From: JAFDZO01 sp044226845
Lineage (GTDB): Bacteria; Bacteroidota; Ignavibacteria; Tepidaquicellales; Tepidaquicellaceae
Assembly (NCBI GenBank): GCA_044226845.1
Contig: JBGAGG010000011.1
Location: 55,411-119,410, forward strand
Length of the DNA: 64,000 nt
Direction of reading: 5' to 3'
The translations under genes were made by a program, and so were the position numbers. Below are positions 26,912-35,268 of this stretch, piece after piece. Numbering within the stretch: the first letter of the stretch is position 1; every line of letters begins with the position of its first letter. Under the pieces are notes generated by a model. The model was not told the DNA's origin. It was given only the letters and a program-made list of their open reading frames with translations, and searched no databases.

Positions 26912-27502
26912 TTATTTTTTATAAATGATCGAGCAGCCTATAGATTTTGTTTCTTTTGTTTTCACCTCCTCACCTCTTAATAATTCATCTAATGCGTTTT
27001 CTACGTATTTATTTTGTACTAATTCAGGATGCGCGGCATTATCATCTATAGCTCCGTTATATTTTATTATCCATTCATTATTTTCTTTCCAGATAACAAA
27101 TGCATGCGGAGTTTTTTTCGCTCCAAAATTTTTTGCAACAACCTGCTCTGCATCAGTCAGATATGAAAAATTAAAATTATTTTCCTTTGCAGACTTCACC
27201 ATTTCAGTAAAACTGTTCTCTTCAAACTGAAGAGTATCAGTTGAGTTTATAGCAATCAACGGCACTCCTAACGGCATATATTTAAGATTCATTTCATTCA
27301 TCCTCTGCGGATAGAGCTTTGCAAACGGGCATCCGTTGCTTGTGAAAACTACAATAAATCCTTTAGCCTCCCGAAAGTCTTTTAAAGATAAAATCTTTCC
27401 GTCAATATTCTTAAGCTGAAAATCTTCGATGGTATTTTCTTCGCCCGTAAAGCCTGTTATAAGAAAGTAGAATAGTAATAATATTATACTGACTCTTTTC
27501 AT
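26912..27502 (-). CDS. Exported thioredoxin-fold redoxin (AhpC/TSA type)
   Basis: The 196-residue protein has an N-terminal signal peptide or anchor (MKRVSIILLLFYFLITGFTG) and a redoxin domain: IEDFQLKNIDGKILSLKDFR, then VVFTSNGCPFAKLYPQRM with a single active-site Cys in a GCPFA setting, and later KKTPHAFV with the cis-Pro. There is no CxxC, which points to a peroxiredoxin-like or structural role rather than a disulfide reductase. Another Cys occurs near the C-terminus (SIGCS). It starts one base after the multicopper oxidase stop, so the two are cotranscribed. Confidence 0.82.
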   Translation of the reverse strand: MKRVSIILLLFYFLITGFTGEENTIEDFQLKNIDGKILSLKDFREAKGFIVVFTSNGCPFAKLYPQRMNEMNLKYMPLGVPLIAINSTDTLQFEENSFTEMVKSAKENNFNFSYLTDAEQVVAKNFGAKKTPHAFVIWKENNEWIIKYNGAIDDNAAHPELVQNKYVENALDELLRGEEVKTKETKSIGCSIIYKK

Positions 27503-27503
27503 T

Positions 27504-29207
27504 CTATTTTTTTATAAATCTTAATGTTTGTGTTTCAAAAGTTTTATCAAAAATTACCTGCGCAAAATAAATTCCGACCGGCAGACTACTTATATCTATT
27601 CCGTTCTGCACTTCAGGTTTCGGCAGCATATACATTGTTTTGCCAAGCGTATTTGTAATGCGTACATAATAAACTCCCTGATCCGAACCGTTATTATTGA
27701 AAAATAATTTATTGAAAGCAGGATTTGGATATACGCTGAATAGTGGTCTTTGCTGAACCGTGGTTGTTCCTTCCACAATTCCTACTGAAGGATTCTTTAC
27801 AACAAACTGCCCCATCATTCCGTCATCTTCGTGCAGTGCAATGTGGCAGTGATACATGAACGGATGTAGTGAATCTGCATAATCTTCAAACTTAGCTATG
27901 AATCTGACAGTCTCACCTGATTTTACCAGCACAACATCTTTCCAGCCGCTCTCTGCAGCAGGAGGCGCAGAACCGTTTCTTGTTAATATATGAAATTCTA
28001 CATCGTGAATATGGAAAGGATGCGCAAAGCCCGAGGTACTTGTTATCTGCCATATTTCTGTATTGTTCAACGGAACATTGTAATTGTTATAACTCATATC
28101 GAAGAGTTTATGATTTATAACAAAAGAAACTCCGGGATTACCTGCAATGTTAGTATCCGATATTGTAAGCGCGCGGGTTATATTAGAAGAAGACTCATTC
28201 GGAAAAACATTTGTAGTTAATGATGAAGGAATTGTAGTAATTGGATTCGAAGTCTGAGCAGTTACATTAAATCTTACTATGTTAAAATCTTTTCTCGCAA
28301 GATAATTATAAAACGGAGTTCCGGGTGGAAACACATCACCGCCGGGAATATTTTGTGCAAGTACGGAATTATAAGCCATAAGGTTAACATTTGTGCCCGC
28401 TTGCCCTGTAAAGTTAACAAGTATCTCAATACGCTCACCTGCCGAAAGTAAATAACGTGTTAGTGCAACAGGAGCATTTAGCAACCCGCCGTCTGATGTT
28501 ATTACATAAAAAGTTCTGTTATCGCTAAAGCCCAAATTATATGAGCGTTCCGTCGCACCATTTAAAATTCTGAATCTTACAACCTGCGCAGGCGCATTTG
28601 TCTGCGGCCTTATTGTTCCGTTAACAATCATTGTATCACCGTATGGAACTACTTCAATCTGATTTGAAGTATTAAATCTTCTATCCGTTAATACTAACGG
28701 AATATCGTCAATGCCATATTTTCTTGGGAGAGGCAATGCGCTTTCTATGTTATCACGAACGATAATAAGTCCGCCTAGTCCGCTGCTTATTTGCTCTTCA
28801 GTCATTTCATGCAAGTGAGGATGATACCAGTAAAGTCCGGCATTGTTTGTAACCTGCCAGTACGGCTGCCATATAGTAGAAGGCGGAACAATCTGATGCG
28901 GTCCGCCATCCATCACTGCCGGCAGATGCATGCCATGCCAGTGCATTGTAGTGGAATCCTGAAGTCTGTTAGTAAGATTTATGTGAACAACATCGCCCTT
29001 ATTCCACATCATAGTCGGTCCCCACCAGTTTCCGTTTATTCCGGCAGTAACTGTCTGATTCCCCGGAATCATTTGTTTAATTGTATCTTTTGCAGTTAAA
29101 TTAAATGTAGTGCCGCTTAGTGTATCAGGGATAAAGAGTGTATTATACTGAGCGTTTGCGTTTATTGAAAATGCCAGAAAAAAAAGAACCAGGAAGAATT
29201 TAGACAT
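27504..29207 (-). CDS. Multicopper oxidase with T9SS sorting domain
   Basis: The start at 29207 opens with a signal peptide (MSKFFLVLFFLAFSINANA-Q), giving 567 residues; an upstream ATG at 29279 is rejected. All four copper motifs are present: HWHGMH (89-94), YWYHPHLHE (~126-134), HPFHIHDVEFH (396-406) and HCHIALHEDDGMM (453-465), with Cys454 and the axial Met of the type 1 site. This is the CueO/laccase family. Residues ~490-567 (SVYPNPAFNK ... LRFIKK) form a T9SS type A domain, so the enzyme should act outside the outer membrane. Substrate (Cu(I), Mn(II), phenols) cannot be told. Confidence 0.88.
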   Translation of the reverse strand: MSKFFLVLFFLAFSINANAQYNTLFIPDTLSGTTFNLTAKDTIKQMIPGNQTVTAGINGNWWGPTMMWNKGDVVHINLTNRLQDSTTMHWHGMHLPAVMDGGPHQIVPPSTIWQPYWQVTNNAGLYWYHPHLHEMTEEQISSGLGGLIIVRDNIESALPLPRKYGIDDIPLVLTDRRFNTSNQIEVVPYGDTMIVNGTIRPQTNAPAQVVRFRILNGATERSYNLGFSDNRTFYVITSDGGLLNAPVALTRYLLSAGERIEILVNFTGQAGTNVNLMAYNSVLAQNIPGGDVFPPGTPFYNYLARKDFNIVRFNVTAQTSNPITTIPSSLTTNVFPNESSSNITRALTISDTNIAGNPGVSFVINHKLFDMSYNNYNVPLNNTEIWQITSTSGFAHPFHIHDVEFHILTRNGSAPPAAESGWKDVVLVKSGETVRFIAKFEDYADSLHPFMYHCHIALHEDDGMMGQFVVKNPSVGIVEGTTTVQQRPLFSVYPNPAFNKLFFNNNGSDQGVYYVRITNTLGKTMYMLPKPEVQNGIDISSLPVGIYFAQVIFDKTFETQTLRFIKK

Positions 29208-29364
29208 GTTAGGGTATTTAGTTTCACAATGAATTATTAGATGTATTAATATAGAAAAACTTGCGGCGAATTTTGGCAAATTTTATCAAACTTGAAAATT
29301 TACAGCCTTCTTTGTAAGTTTTAACTAAGACATAAATTGAAAATTAAATTACAAAATCTTTGAT

Positions 29365-29856
29365 ATGATTCAAGAGGTTAGGAGTTATTTTGATGCTGAA
29401 AAATTCGAGAGCACTATTTTTATAACTGCCGGAATAATTTCATTTATTACTGCATTTTGGTTTTGGTTTAAGGTAAAAGATTCTTTATATACAGGTATTG
29501 CTTTTCCTTTGTTGATAATTGCTTTAATTCAATTAGTTGTAGGGAGCAGCATTTATTTTCGTTCACCGAAGGATACTACAAGAGTGGAGAACTATATTGC
29601 AAACGATAAAACAAAAATAAACGAAGTTGAAATCCCGCGAATGAACACAGTAATGAAAAATTTTGTTCTATACAGGTATGTTGAGATTATTTTAATTCTG
29701 GCAGGATTATTTTTAACTTTCTTTTTCTCAGGGAATGAGTTTGTTAAAGGAATAGGTATAGGTTTAACTATTCAATCTGCACTAATGCTTATATTTGATT
29801 TCTTTGCAGAGAAAAGAGGAGCTGAATATTTAATTTATCTAAACAATTTAGTATAA
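29365..29856 (+). CDS. Hypothetical four-helix membrane protein
   Basis: The 163-residue product has four predicted membrane helices (~20-38, 42-62, 105-123, 128-148) separated by a charged loop with an RVENYIANDKTK segment. I recognise no family beyond a generic conserved membrane protein. It is 16 bases upstream of the membrane J-domain gene and is probably in one operon with it and with the DoxX-like gene. Confidence 0.65.
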   Translation: MIQEVRSYFDAEKFESTIFITAGIISFITAFWFWFKVKDSLYTGIAFPLLIIALIQLVVGSSIYFRSPKDTTRVENYIANDKTKINEVEIPRMNTVMKNFVLYRYVEIILILAGLFLTFFFSGNEFVKGIGIGLTIQSALMLIFDFFAEKRGAEYLIYLNNLV

Positions 29857-29872
29857 AGTATTAACTGACTCG

Positions 29873-30373
29873 TTGAAGGATTATTATAAAATATTAGAGC
29901 TGAATAGTGACGCATCATTTAATCAGATAAAATCTGCTTTCAGAAGACTATCTTTTAAATATCACCCCGACTTAAATAAAGAGCCTGATTCAGAAGATAA
30001 TTTCAAACTGGTGAATGAAGCATACCAAATCTTAACAGACCCCTTCCTTAAAAATATTTATGACGAAAAGTTAAAAAATCAAAATACAACTTTTTCTTAC
30101 CAGGGACCTGTATTAAAGCCAGAGGTTTATAAAAAAAGAAACAATTCTATCCGTAATATCTCTCTTGTTTTTTTACTGTTCTTAGGTGTCTTTCTTATTT
30201 TTCAGGCAGCCTCTTCTTTAAGCTCTGTTAATACTATCAACGGTTACAAATCAAATCTTTCCAAAAAGGCGAATGAGTTTTATCTTCATTCACAGCAAAG
30301 AGATAAACAGATAGATATAATTATCCGCCGCACAAACAGCTTAGTGGATATGTACAGAAACATTCCAAAGTAA
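29873..30373 (+). CDS. Membrane-anchored J-domain protein
   Basis: The gene uses a TTG start at 29873, giving MKDYYKILEL. The 166-residue protein has an N-terminal J-domain (~2-65, HPD at 31-33) followed by a linker and one membrane helix (~95-113), leaving a short helical tail outside. Membrane-tethered J-proteins recruit DnaK to a membrane client, in the manner of DjlA, although the topology here (J-domain N-terminal, cytoplasmic) is different. The client is unknown. Confidence 0.78.
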   Translation: MKDYYKILELNSDASFNQIKSAFRRLSFKYHPDLNKEPDSEDNFKLVNEAYQILTDPFLKNIYDEKLKNQNTTFSYQGPVLKPEVYKKRNNSIRNISLVFLLFLGVFLIFQAASSLSSVNTINGYKSNLSKKANEFYLHSQQRDKQIDIIIRRTNSLVDMYRNIPK

Positions 30374-30393
30374 TCTCTTAATAATTCAAATTA

Positions 30394-30762
30394 ATGAAGA
30401 AATTTTTTTTATACGTAATGGCAGTATTCTATATCTGCGCAGGTGTAAATCATTTCCTGCATCCGGCAGATTACATTAAAATAATGCCGCCGTATATTCC
30501 GTTTCATACTGAGCTTGTTTATATAAGCGGAGTGTTTGAAATTCTTTGCGGATTATTACTCATCCCTTCCCTCACACGAAGAACCGGCGCTTGGCTTACA
30601 ATACTATTGCTCATCGCCGTCTTCCCTGCCAATATTCAGATGGCAATAAATTATTATAATGAAAATAATTCGGACTTATGGATTGCTATAGCAAGGTTAC
30701 TGGTACAGATATTTTTAATTTGGTGGGCAAGTGTTTATGCTCAAAAAAAAAAAAAAATATAA
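30394..30762 (+). CDS. DoxX-like membrane protein
   Basis: The 122-residue protein has four membrane helices and the DoxX-family opening (FYICAGVNHFLHPADYIKIM) with the His-Phe-x-x-Pro motif, then SGVFEILCGLLLIPSLTR. The family is a loosely defined set of quinone- or thiol-linked inner membrane proteins. It ends in a run of lysines encoded by a poly-A tract (30741-30757) that could be prone to slippage. Confidence 0.8.
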   Translation: MKKFFLYVMAVFYICAGVNHFLHPADYIKIMPPYIPFHTELVYISGVFEILCGLLLIPSLTRRTGAWLTILLLIAVFPANIQMAINYYNENNSDLWIAIARLLVQIFLIWWASVYAQKKKKI

Positions 30763-30845
30763 TTTAAATTTCAAAATTTGTTTCAATTTAAACTGAAATA
30801 AAAATTCGGTATTTTACTATTCACCAAAAAACTAAACGAGGTATA

Positions 30846-32265
30846 ATGAGAAACTTTTTCACCCTGTTAATTTCAATTTTTCTTTTAACATCATTTCTAA
30901 AAGCGCAGACTCCACAGGTAGAAAACGCAATTCCTACCGGCTTGCTTTCTGTCGTTAATCCTGACTTTGCTCAGGATATATTAGTTGCTAATGCAAATCC
31001 TATCGGACCCATGTCCGGCATTAAAGCTCCCGATGGAAATGTGTACGTTGCAATAAACGATACACTTCTTACTTCCAATCTTGGACTGATTGTTATGAAG
31101 TCTACCAATAACGGAAATAACTGGTCATTGCACGGCTCAGGAATAAACATAAGAGCTAAGTACGGTCAGGTAAAACTTTGTAAGACAGCAGATTCAGTTT
31201 ACTGCATTTTCCGCATAGGCGGAACAATTGCAAGATGGAACCCTGTTACCGGTGTAGTAGCAGTTTTAAATATAGCTCCTTCAAAAGATTTTGACGTTGC
31301 CGTATCATCAACAAACGCTATTTTTGTAAACTATCAAACCAATGGTGATACAGTAAGAAGAGTTTCTTCAATCGATGGCGGTATTACGTGGGGCAATCCC
31401 GGACTTATTACAAATTTAGGCGGTGCTCCACGAACAACTTTTTCCTCAACAGGAGATACTCTAATATTAAACTACAGAGGACCTTTAAGACAGGACAATC
31501 CTGAAAAATCAATATGGAGATCTGCTTTATACCGTCAGAGTTCAAACGGAGTATTAGGATTTATTTCTTTATCATTTGTAGATATACTAACTGATACTAC
31601 TGTTATAATAAACGAACTTAAAACTATAAGATCCGGTCTTAATGTATGGACTGTGTATGCAAGAGACTCCGCAGGAAATACTGACATCAAATGCTTAACC
31701 AGTGCGGATGGAGGAAAAGTTTATGCGCCGCCGATTTCTATTGCTGCCAGCCCTGCAAAAAATGAATACTGGTTTGATATAGGATTATCTCAGGGCAGCT
31801 CCGACTACTTTCGGACCACCGTTAGCATTTTCGGAATTTCCCCCTGTATTTTCTACAAGCGGCTCGAAACCTGTTATAGTTGAGCTTCCATTAAGTGATT
31901 TTGGAGCACTGTTCCTTGGCTATACCGCCGGTGGAAATAAAATCTACTGGGATAGATTCTCTAACGTTACGAATATAAACCATAACGGAAATACTGTTGC
32001 AGAAAAATTTGAACTCAAACAAAATTATCCGAACCCTTTTAACCCTACAACAAATATTTCATTCACTGTCCTGAATAATTCATTTGTAAGCTTAAAAGTT
32101 TTTGATATTATGGGAAGAGAAGTTGCAAAGCTTGTATCCGAGAATATGAAAAAAGGAAGTTATTCAGTGCAGTTTGACGGGAAAAATTTATCGAGCGGTG
32201 TTTACTTCTATAAATTAGAGTCAGGTAACTTCAGCGAAGTTAAAAAAATGAGTTTGATAAAGTAA
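30846..32265 (+). pseudogene. T9SS-exported BNR-type protein, split by a frameshift
   Basis: Frame 1 runs 30846-31883 (345 residues): signal peptide (MRNFFTLLISIFLLTSFLKA-Q) and sialidase-like repeats such as MKSTNNGNNWS and SSIDGGITWGN. It ends in a short nonsense tail. From about 31795 another frame is open and runs to 32265: VFSTSGSKPVIVELPLSDFG, then a T9SS domain KQNYPNPFNPTTNIS ... EVKKMSLIK. The total of 1420 bases is one more than a multiple of three, so one base removed would give a 472-residue protein. The switch lies between 31795 and 31844, near a C5 run at 31840. It may be a sequencing error, a recent mutation or programmed shifting. Confidence 0.82.
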
Positions 32266-32297
32266 TTTCAGATTTCAGAATTCATATTCAAAATATT

Positions 32298-32333
32298 AAA
32301 CCCGTTTTCTTTTCATTAAGGGAACGGGTTTTT
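32298..32333 (+). terminator. Terminator of the frameshifted T9SS gene
   Basis: AAACCCGTT pairs with AACGGGTTT (9 bp, 16-base loop), followed by TTTCT. It is 32 bases after the C-terminal stop at 32265, which supports reading the two frames as one gene. Confidence 0.78.
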
Positions 32334-32418
32334 CTATTAATAGGCAGATGCAATTGCTTAGTTCCGTAATATTAAATAGCCTATTCTATAGATTAGCCAA
32401 AAATAAAACCTGCTCAAA

Positions 32419-32589
32419 ATGGATTCTAAAATGAAATGCCCTAAATGCGAAAGAGACGAAATCTTCAAGCATGATGTAAACGATTCGGATTCAATTTACT
32501 ATTGCCAGTACCAAAAGTGTAAATATATCTGGAAAAATTTTAAGTCGACATTGCAGCAAGGCGAGTACAGAGTGAATTCTTCACTATAA
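32419..32589 (+). CDS. Zinc-ribbon microprotein, 56 residues
   Basis: A frame that is easy to miss: ATG at 32419, stop at 32587-32589. The product MDSKMKCPKCERDEIFKHDV ... has four cysteines, C7-x2-C10 and C29-x4-C34, with an aromatic pair between them (IYYC, KYIW), so a small treble-clef or zinc-ribbon fold is likely. It is highly charged and has no signal peptide. It stands between two strong terminators, so it forms its own transcription unit. Function unknown. Confidence 0.65.
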   Translation: MDSKMKCPKCERDEIFKHDVNDSDSIYYCQYQKCKYIWKNFKSTLQQGEYRVNSSL

Positions 32590-32615
32590 AAATAGTTTTA
32601 GATATAAAAACAAAG

Positions 32616-32646
32616 CCCGTTTTCTTTACAAAGAGAACGGGTTTTT
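32616..32646. terminator. Bidirectional terminator
   Basis: CCCGTTTTCTTT pairs with AAAGAGAACGGG (12 bp with one wobble) and is followed by TTTTTATTTTTT. It ends the zinc-ribbon transcript and the convergent DinB-type gene. Confidence 0.85.
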
Positions 32647-32668
32647 ATTTTTTAGAAAGTAAAAATTA

Positions 32669-33190
32669 TTATTTGTTTCTAACTGATTTTATATGCGCCA
32701 AGTGATGTTTCCCATGCCATGAGTACATGTGCAAAGCCTCTTTCAAAGTAAAAACTTTCTTATACTCGGGATGAGTATAAGTCCTTTCAAAATCTTCCTG
32801 CGTCATATTCTTCAGAATATATACCCATCGTTCATGAATACCTTCAGTCAAATTTAAAGAAACTTCAGGCGGCATTTTTGCATCAGAAAGATTTGCCCAG
32901 CGGTCTTCAAAGTAAGGACGTATTGTAGGATTATCTTCAGTGAGACTGAGCTTAAATCTTATGAGTGCATTCATGTGGCTATCAGGAATATGATGAATAA
33001 CCTGTCTGACCGTCCATCCATCGGGACGATACTGAGTATCCAAGTATTCATCAGTAAGACCTTCTACTTCTTTTCTTAACTGCGAGGGAAGAATTTCAAT
33101 ATCAAAAATGTAAGAATTGAGCTGCTCCCTGGTATAATTTTCGAGAGGAGAAAATTCACCGATGGGAAATTTGAGTTTTTGAATGTCCAA
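32669..33190 (-). CDS. DinB/YfiT-family metal-dependent protein
   Basis: The 173-residue protein has the YfiT/BstA shape of the DinB superfamily: start LKFPIGEFSPLENYTREQL, metal ligands in VIHHIPDSHMN (His66/67) and SWHGKHHLAHIKS (His159, 163). Members are four-helix bundle thiol S-transferases or metal-dependent hydrolases. Whether bacillithiol occurs here is unknown. It starts 38 bases after the metal permease gene with no clear terminator between, so it may be read as part of that transcript. Confidence 0.85.
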   Translation of the reverse strand: MDIQKLKFPIGEFSPLENYTREQLNSYIFDIEILPSQLRKEVEGLTDEYLDTQYRPDGWTVRQVIHHIPDSHMNALIRFKLSLTEDNPTIRPYFEDRWANLSDAKMPPEVSLNLTEGIHERWVYILKNMTQEDFERTYTHPEYKKVFTLKEALHMYSWHGKHHLAHIKSVRNK

Positions 33191-33228
33191 TTTTAAATTT
33201 TAAAATTAATTTCTGAAGATAATTATTT

Positions 33229-34503
33229 CTATTTTTTTATTTTCGGAATAGCTGAACCGTGCGGATCTTTTTCAGGATAACCAAGCTCCTCGTCAAGATC
33301 TTCAACTAAATCATCCGTAAGTATATGTTCATATTTTTCCGCATCTATATGAATATCTTTTTCCTCTGTAATATTTTCTTTTGAAATGTATGTTTCCCAG
33401 AGCCTGTGCGATTTTATTATCTTCAGTGCTTTTACCTCGCCCTCATCTGTGAGCGTTAACTTTCCGTCTTTAATTTCAGCTAAGCCTGATTTTAGAATGT
33501 TATTAATAGCTCCGGAAGCTTTGGCTTTGGATATACCAAATTCGCTTTCAAGCATCGAAGCAACAGCATACTTATCAAAAGGAGTTTTATTTTTATACAA
33601 ATATTTTATTGCATCTTCCACTAAATTAGTACGTGAAATTTTTAAGCGTTTTACATACTTGCTTAAAATTCCCTGTGAAGGAGAAAAAATAAGTGCGAGC
33701 ATAAATATAACTACGCCGACAAGAACCATGGAAGCACCGGACGAGTAATTGAAATGATAAGACAAATATAAACCTATTACGGAAGATAAAACTCCGAACA
33801 ATGATGAAAGTATAAGAAGGTTTTTCAATTTATCCGTCAATAGAAATGCTGTAGCTGAAGGAGTAATTAACATTGCAACTACTAAAATTACACCTACAGA
33901 TTGCAGTGATGAAACGATAGTCATAGAAAGCAGACTCATCAGCATATAATGCACAACAGATGTTGAAATCCCGATGGTGAGAGCCATTGTAGGATCGAAT
34001 GAAGTTATCAGAAGCTGCTTGTAAAATAAAATTACCGAAGCAAGAATAACAACAAACACAATTGCCGACAAAATTATATCATCAGTAGATACTCCCAGAA
34101 CATCTCCGAACAGATAAGATGAAAGGTCTATATGCACCTGCTTTAACTGTGAGACAATAAGAATACCGAGCGCAAATGCTCCGGTAAATACAACTCCTAT
34201 TGAAGTGTCTTCTTTTATTTTTGAATTTCTGTTTATAAAGCCTATAAGTAAAACTGTTACTATACCGGATAAAACCGCGCCGATGAAAAGAGCTATCTGA
34301 CCTTTACCTGCTATTAGAAAACTAATAACGACACCCGGTAAAACAGCATGCGCCAAAGCATCACCAAGCAGTGACATTCTGCGAAGCATGATATATGTGC
34401 CTATCAAACCGCAGCTTGCGCCGATAATTAAAGATGCAATTAATGCTCTTTGAATGAACTCATATTTAAGCGGCTCTATTAAAAATTTTGAAAGTACGTC
34501 CAT
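33229..34503 (-). CDS. Metal ABC permease fused to a DtxR-type metal-sensing domain
   Basis: Residues 1-280 are a nine-helix TroC/ZnuB/MntB-type permease (RRMSLLGDALAHAVLPGVVI at 41-60). Residues ~290-424 are a DtxR/MntR-like unit: a winged helix (AIKYLYKNKTPFDKYAVASM ...) and the metal-binding/dimerisation segment with HRLWE (366-370), HIDAEKYEH (385-393) and DPHGSAIP (413-420). The FeoA-like SH3 domain of the free regulator is missing. The gene lies 6 bases after the ATPase gene. The family use of this fusion is not characterised; metal-gated transport or a membrane-tethered regulator are both possible. Confidence 0.88.
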   Translation of the reverse strand: MDVLSKFLIEPLKYEFIQRALIASLIIGASCGLIGTYIMLRRMSLLGDALAHAVLPGVVISFLIAGKGQIALFIGAVLSGIVTVLLIGFINRNSKIKEDTSIGVVFTGAFALGILIVSQLKQVHIDLSSYLFGDVLGVSTDDIILSAIVFVVILASVILFYKQLLITSFDPTMALTIGISTSVVHYMLMSLLSMTIVSSLQSVGVILVVAMLITPSATAFLLTDKLKNLLILSSLFGVLSSVIGLYLSYHFNYSSGASMVLVGVVIFMLALIFSPSQGILSKYVKRLKISRTNLVEDAIKYLYKNKTPFDKYAVASMLESEFGISKAKASGAINNILKSGLAEIKDGKLTLTDEGEVKALKIIKSHRLWETYISKENITEEKDIHIDAEKYEHILTDDLVEDLDEELGYPEKDPHGSAIPKIKK

Positions 34504-34509
34504 AATATT

Positions 34510-35253
34510 CTAAGCGATCAACTCTTCAGTTTTTTGAAGTATGGTCAATCTTCCTCCATAAGTTTTTGAAATTAATTCTTTAATAAATACTAAATCCGTA
34601 TCGCCGTACGCAACAAGAGTCTGGTTAATAAGTATCAGCTTATCGAAATATTCTGTGACTTTTCCCAGATCATGATGAACAACTAAGATAGTTTTATTCT
34701 GCTCCTTTAGTTCATTCATCAAATCAAAAATAGTTCTTTCGGTCTTTGCGTCCACTCCTACAAAAGGCTCATCCATCAGGTATATATCACTCTCTTGTGC
34801 AAGCGCCCGCGCCAGAAATATTCTTTGCTGCTGACCACCGGAAAGATTCCTTATCTGACGTGTGCGGAAGTCCTGCATTCCCACTTTTTGAATTTTTTCC
34901 TGAACAATCTCTTTATCTTTTTTTCCCGGGAAAGAAAACATTCCGAGATGACTGTACCTTCCCATCATAACAACGTCTTCAACATTTATGGGAAAATCCC
35001 AGTCGAACTGCTCGCGCTGCGGGATATAAGAAATTTTTTTACGGGATTCATCTAAATTTTTCCCGAATATTTTTACTTCACCCGTATCATAAGGTAGAAG
35101 ACCGAGAATAGCTTTTATTAATGTAGATTTTCCCGCTCCGTTGGGTCCTATTATTCCTACAATACTTCCTTCTGTTATTTTCAGATTAATGCTTTTTATT
35201 GCAGGTTTTTTCTGGTATGATACTGTTAAATTTTTTACACTTATTACTTCCAT
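34510..35253 (-). CDS. Metal ABC transporter ATPase (TroB/ZnuC/MntB type)
   Basis: The 247-residue ATPase has Walker A GPNGAGKST, the signature LSGGQQQRIFLARALAQ, Walker B DIYLMDEPFVGVD and the H-loop VVHHDLG. The tail conserved in zinc/manganese importer ATPases (FDKLILINQTLVAYGD) is present. It lies 15 bases after the substrate-binding protein gene and 6 before the permease gene; it energises the importer at the cytoplasmic face. Confidence 0.92.
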   Translation of the reverse strand: MEVISVKNLTVSYQKKPAIKSINLKITEGSIVGIIGPNGAGKSTLIKAILGLLPYDTGEVKIFGKNLDESRKKISYIPQREQFDWDFPINVEDVVMMGRYSHLGMFSFPGKKDKEIVQEKIQKVGMQDFRTRQIRNLSGGQQQRIFLARALAQESDIYLMDEPFVGVDAKTERTIFDLMNELKEQNKTILVVHHDLGKVTEYFDKLILINQTLVAYGDTDLVFIKELISKTYGGRLTILQKTEELIA

Positions 35254-35268
35254 AATATTTCCTTTTAA

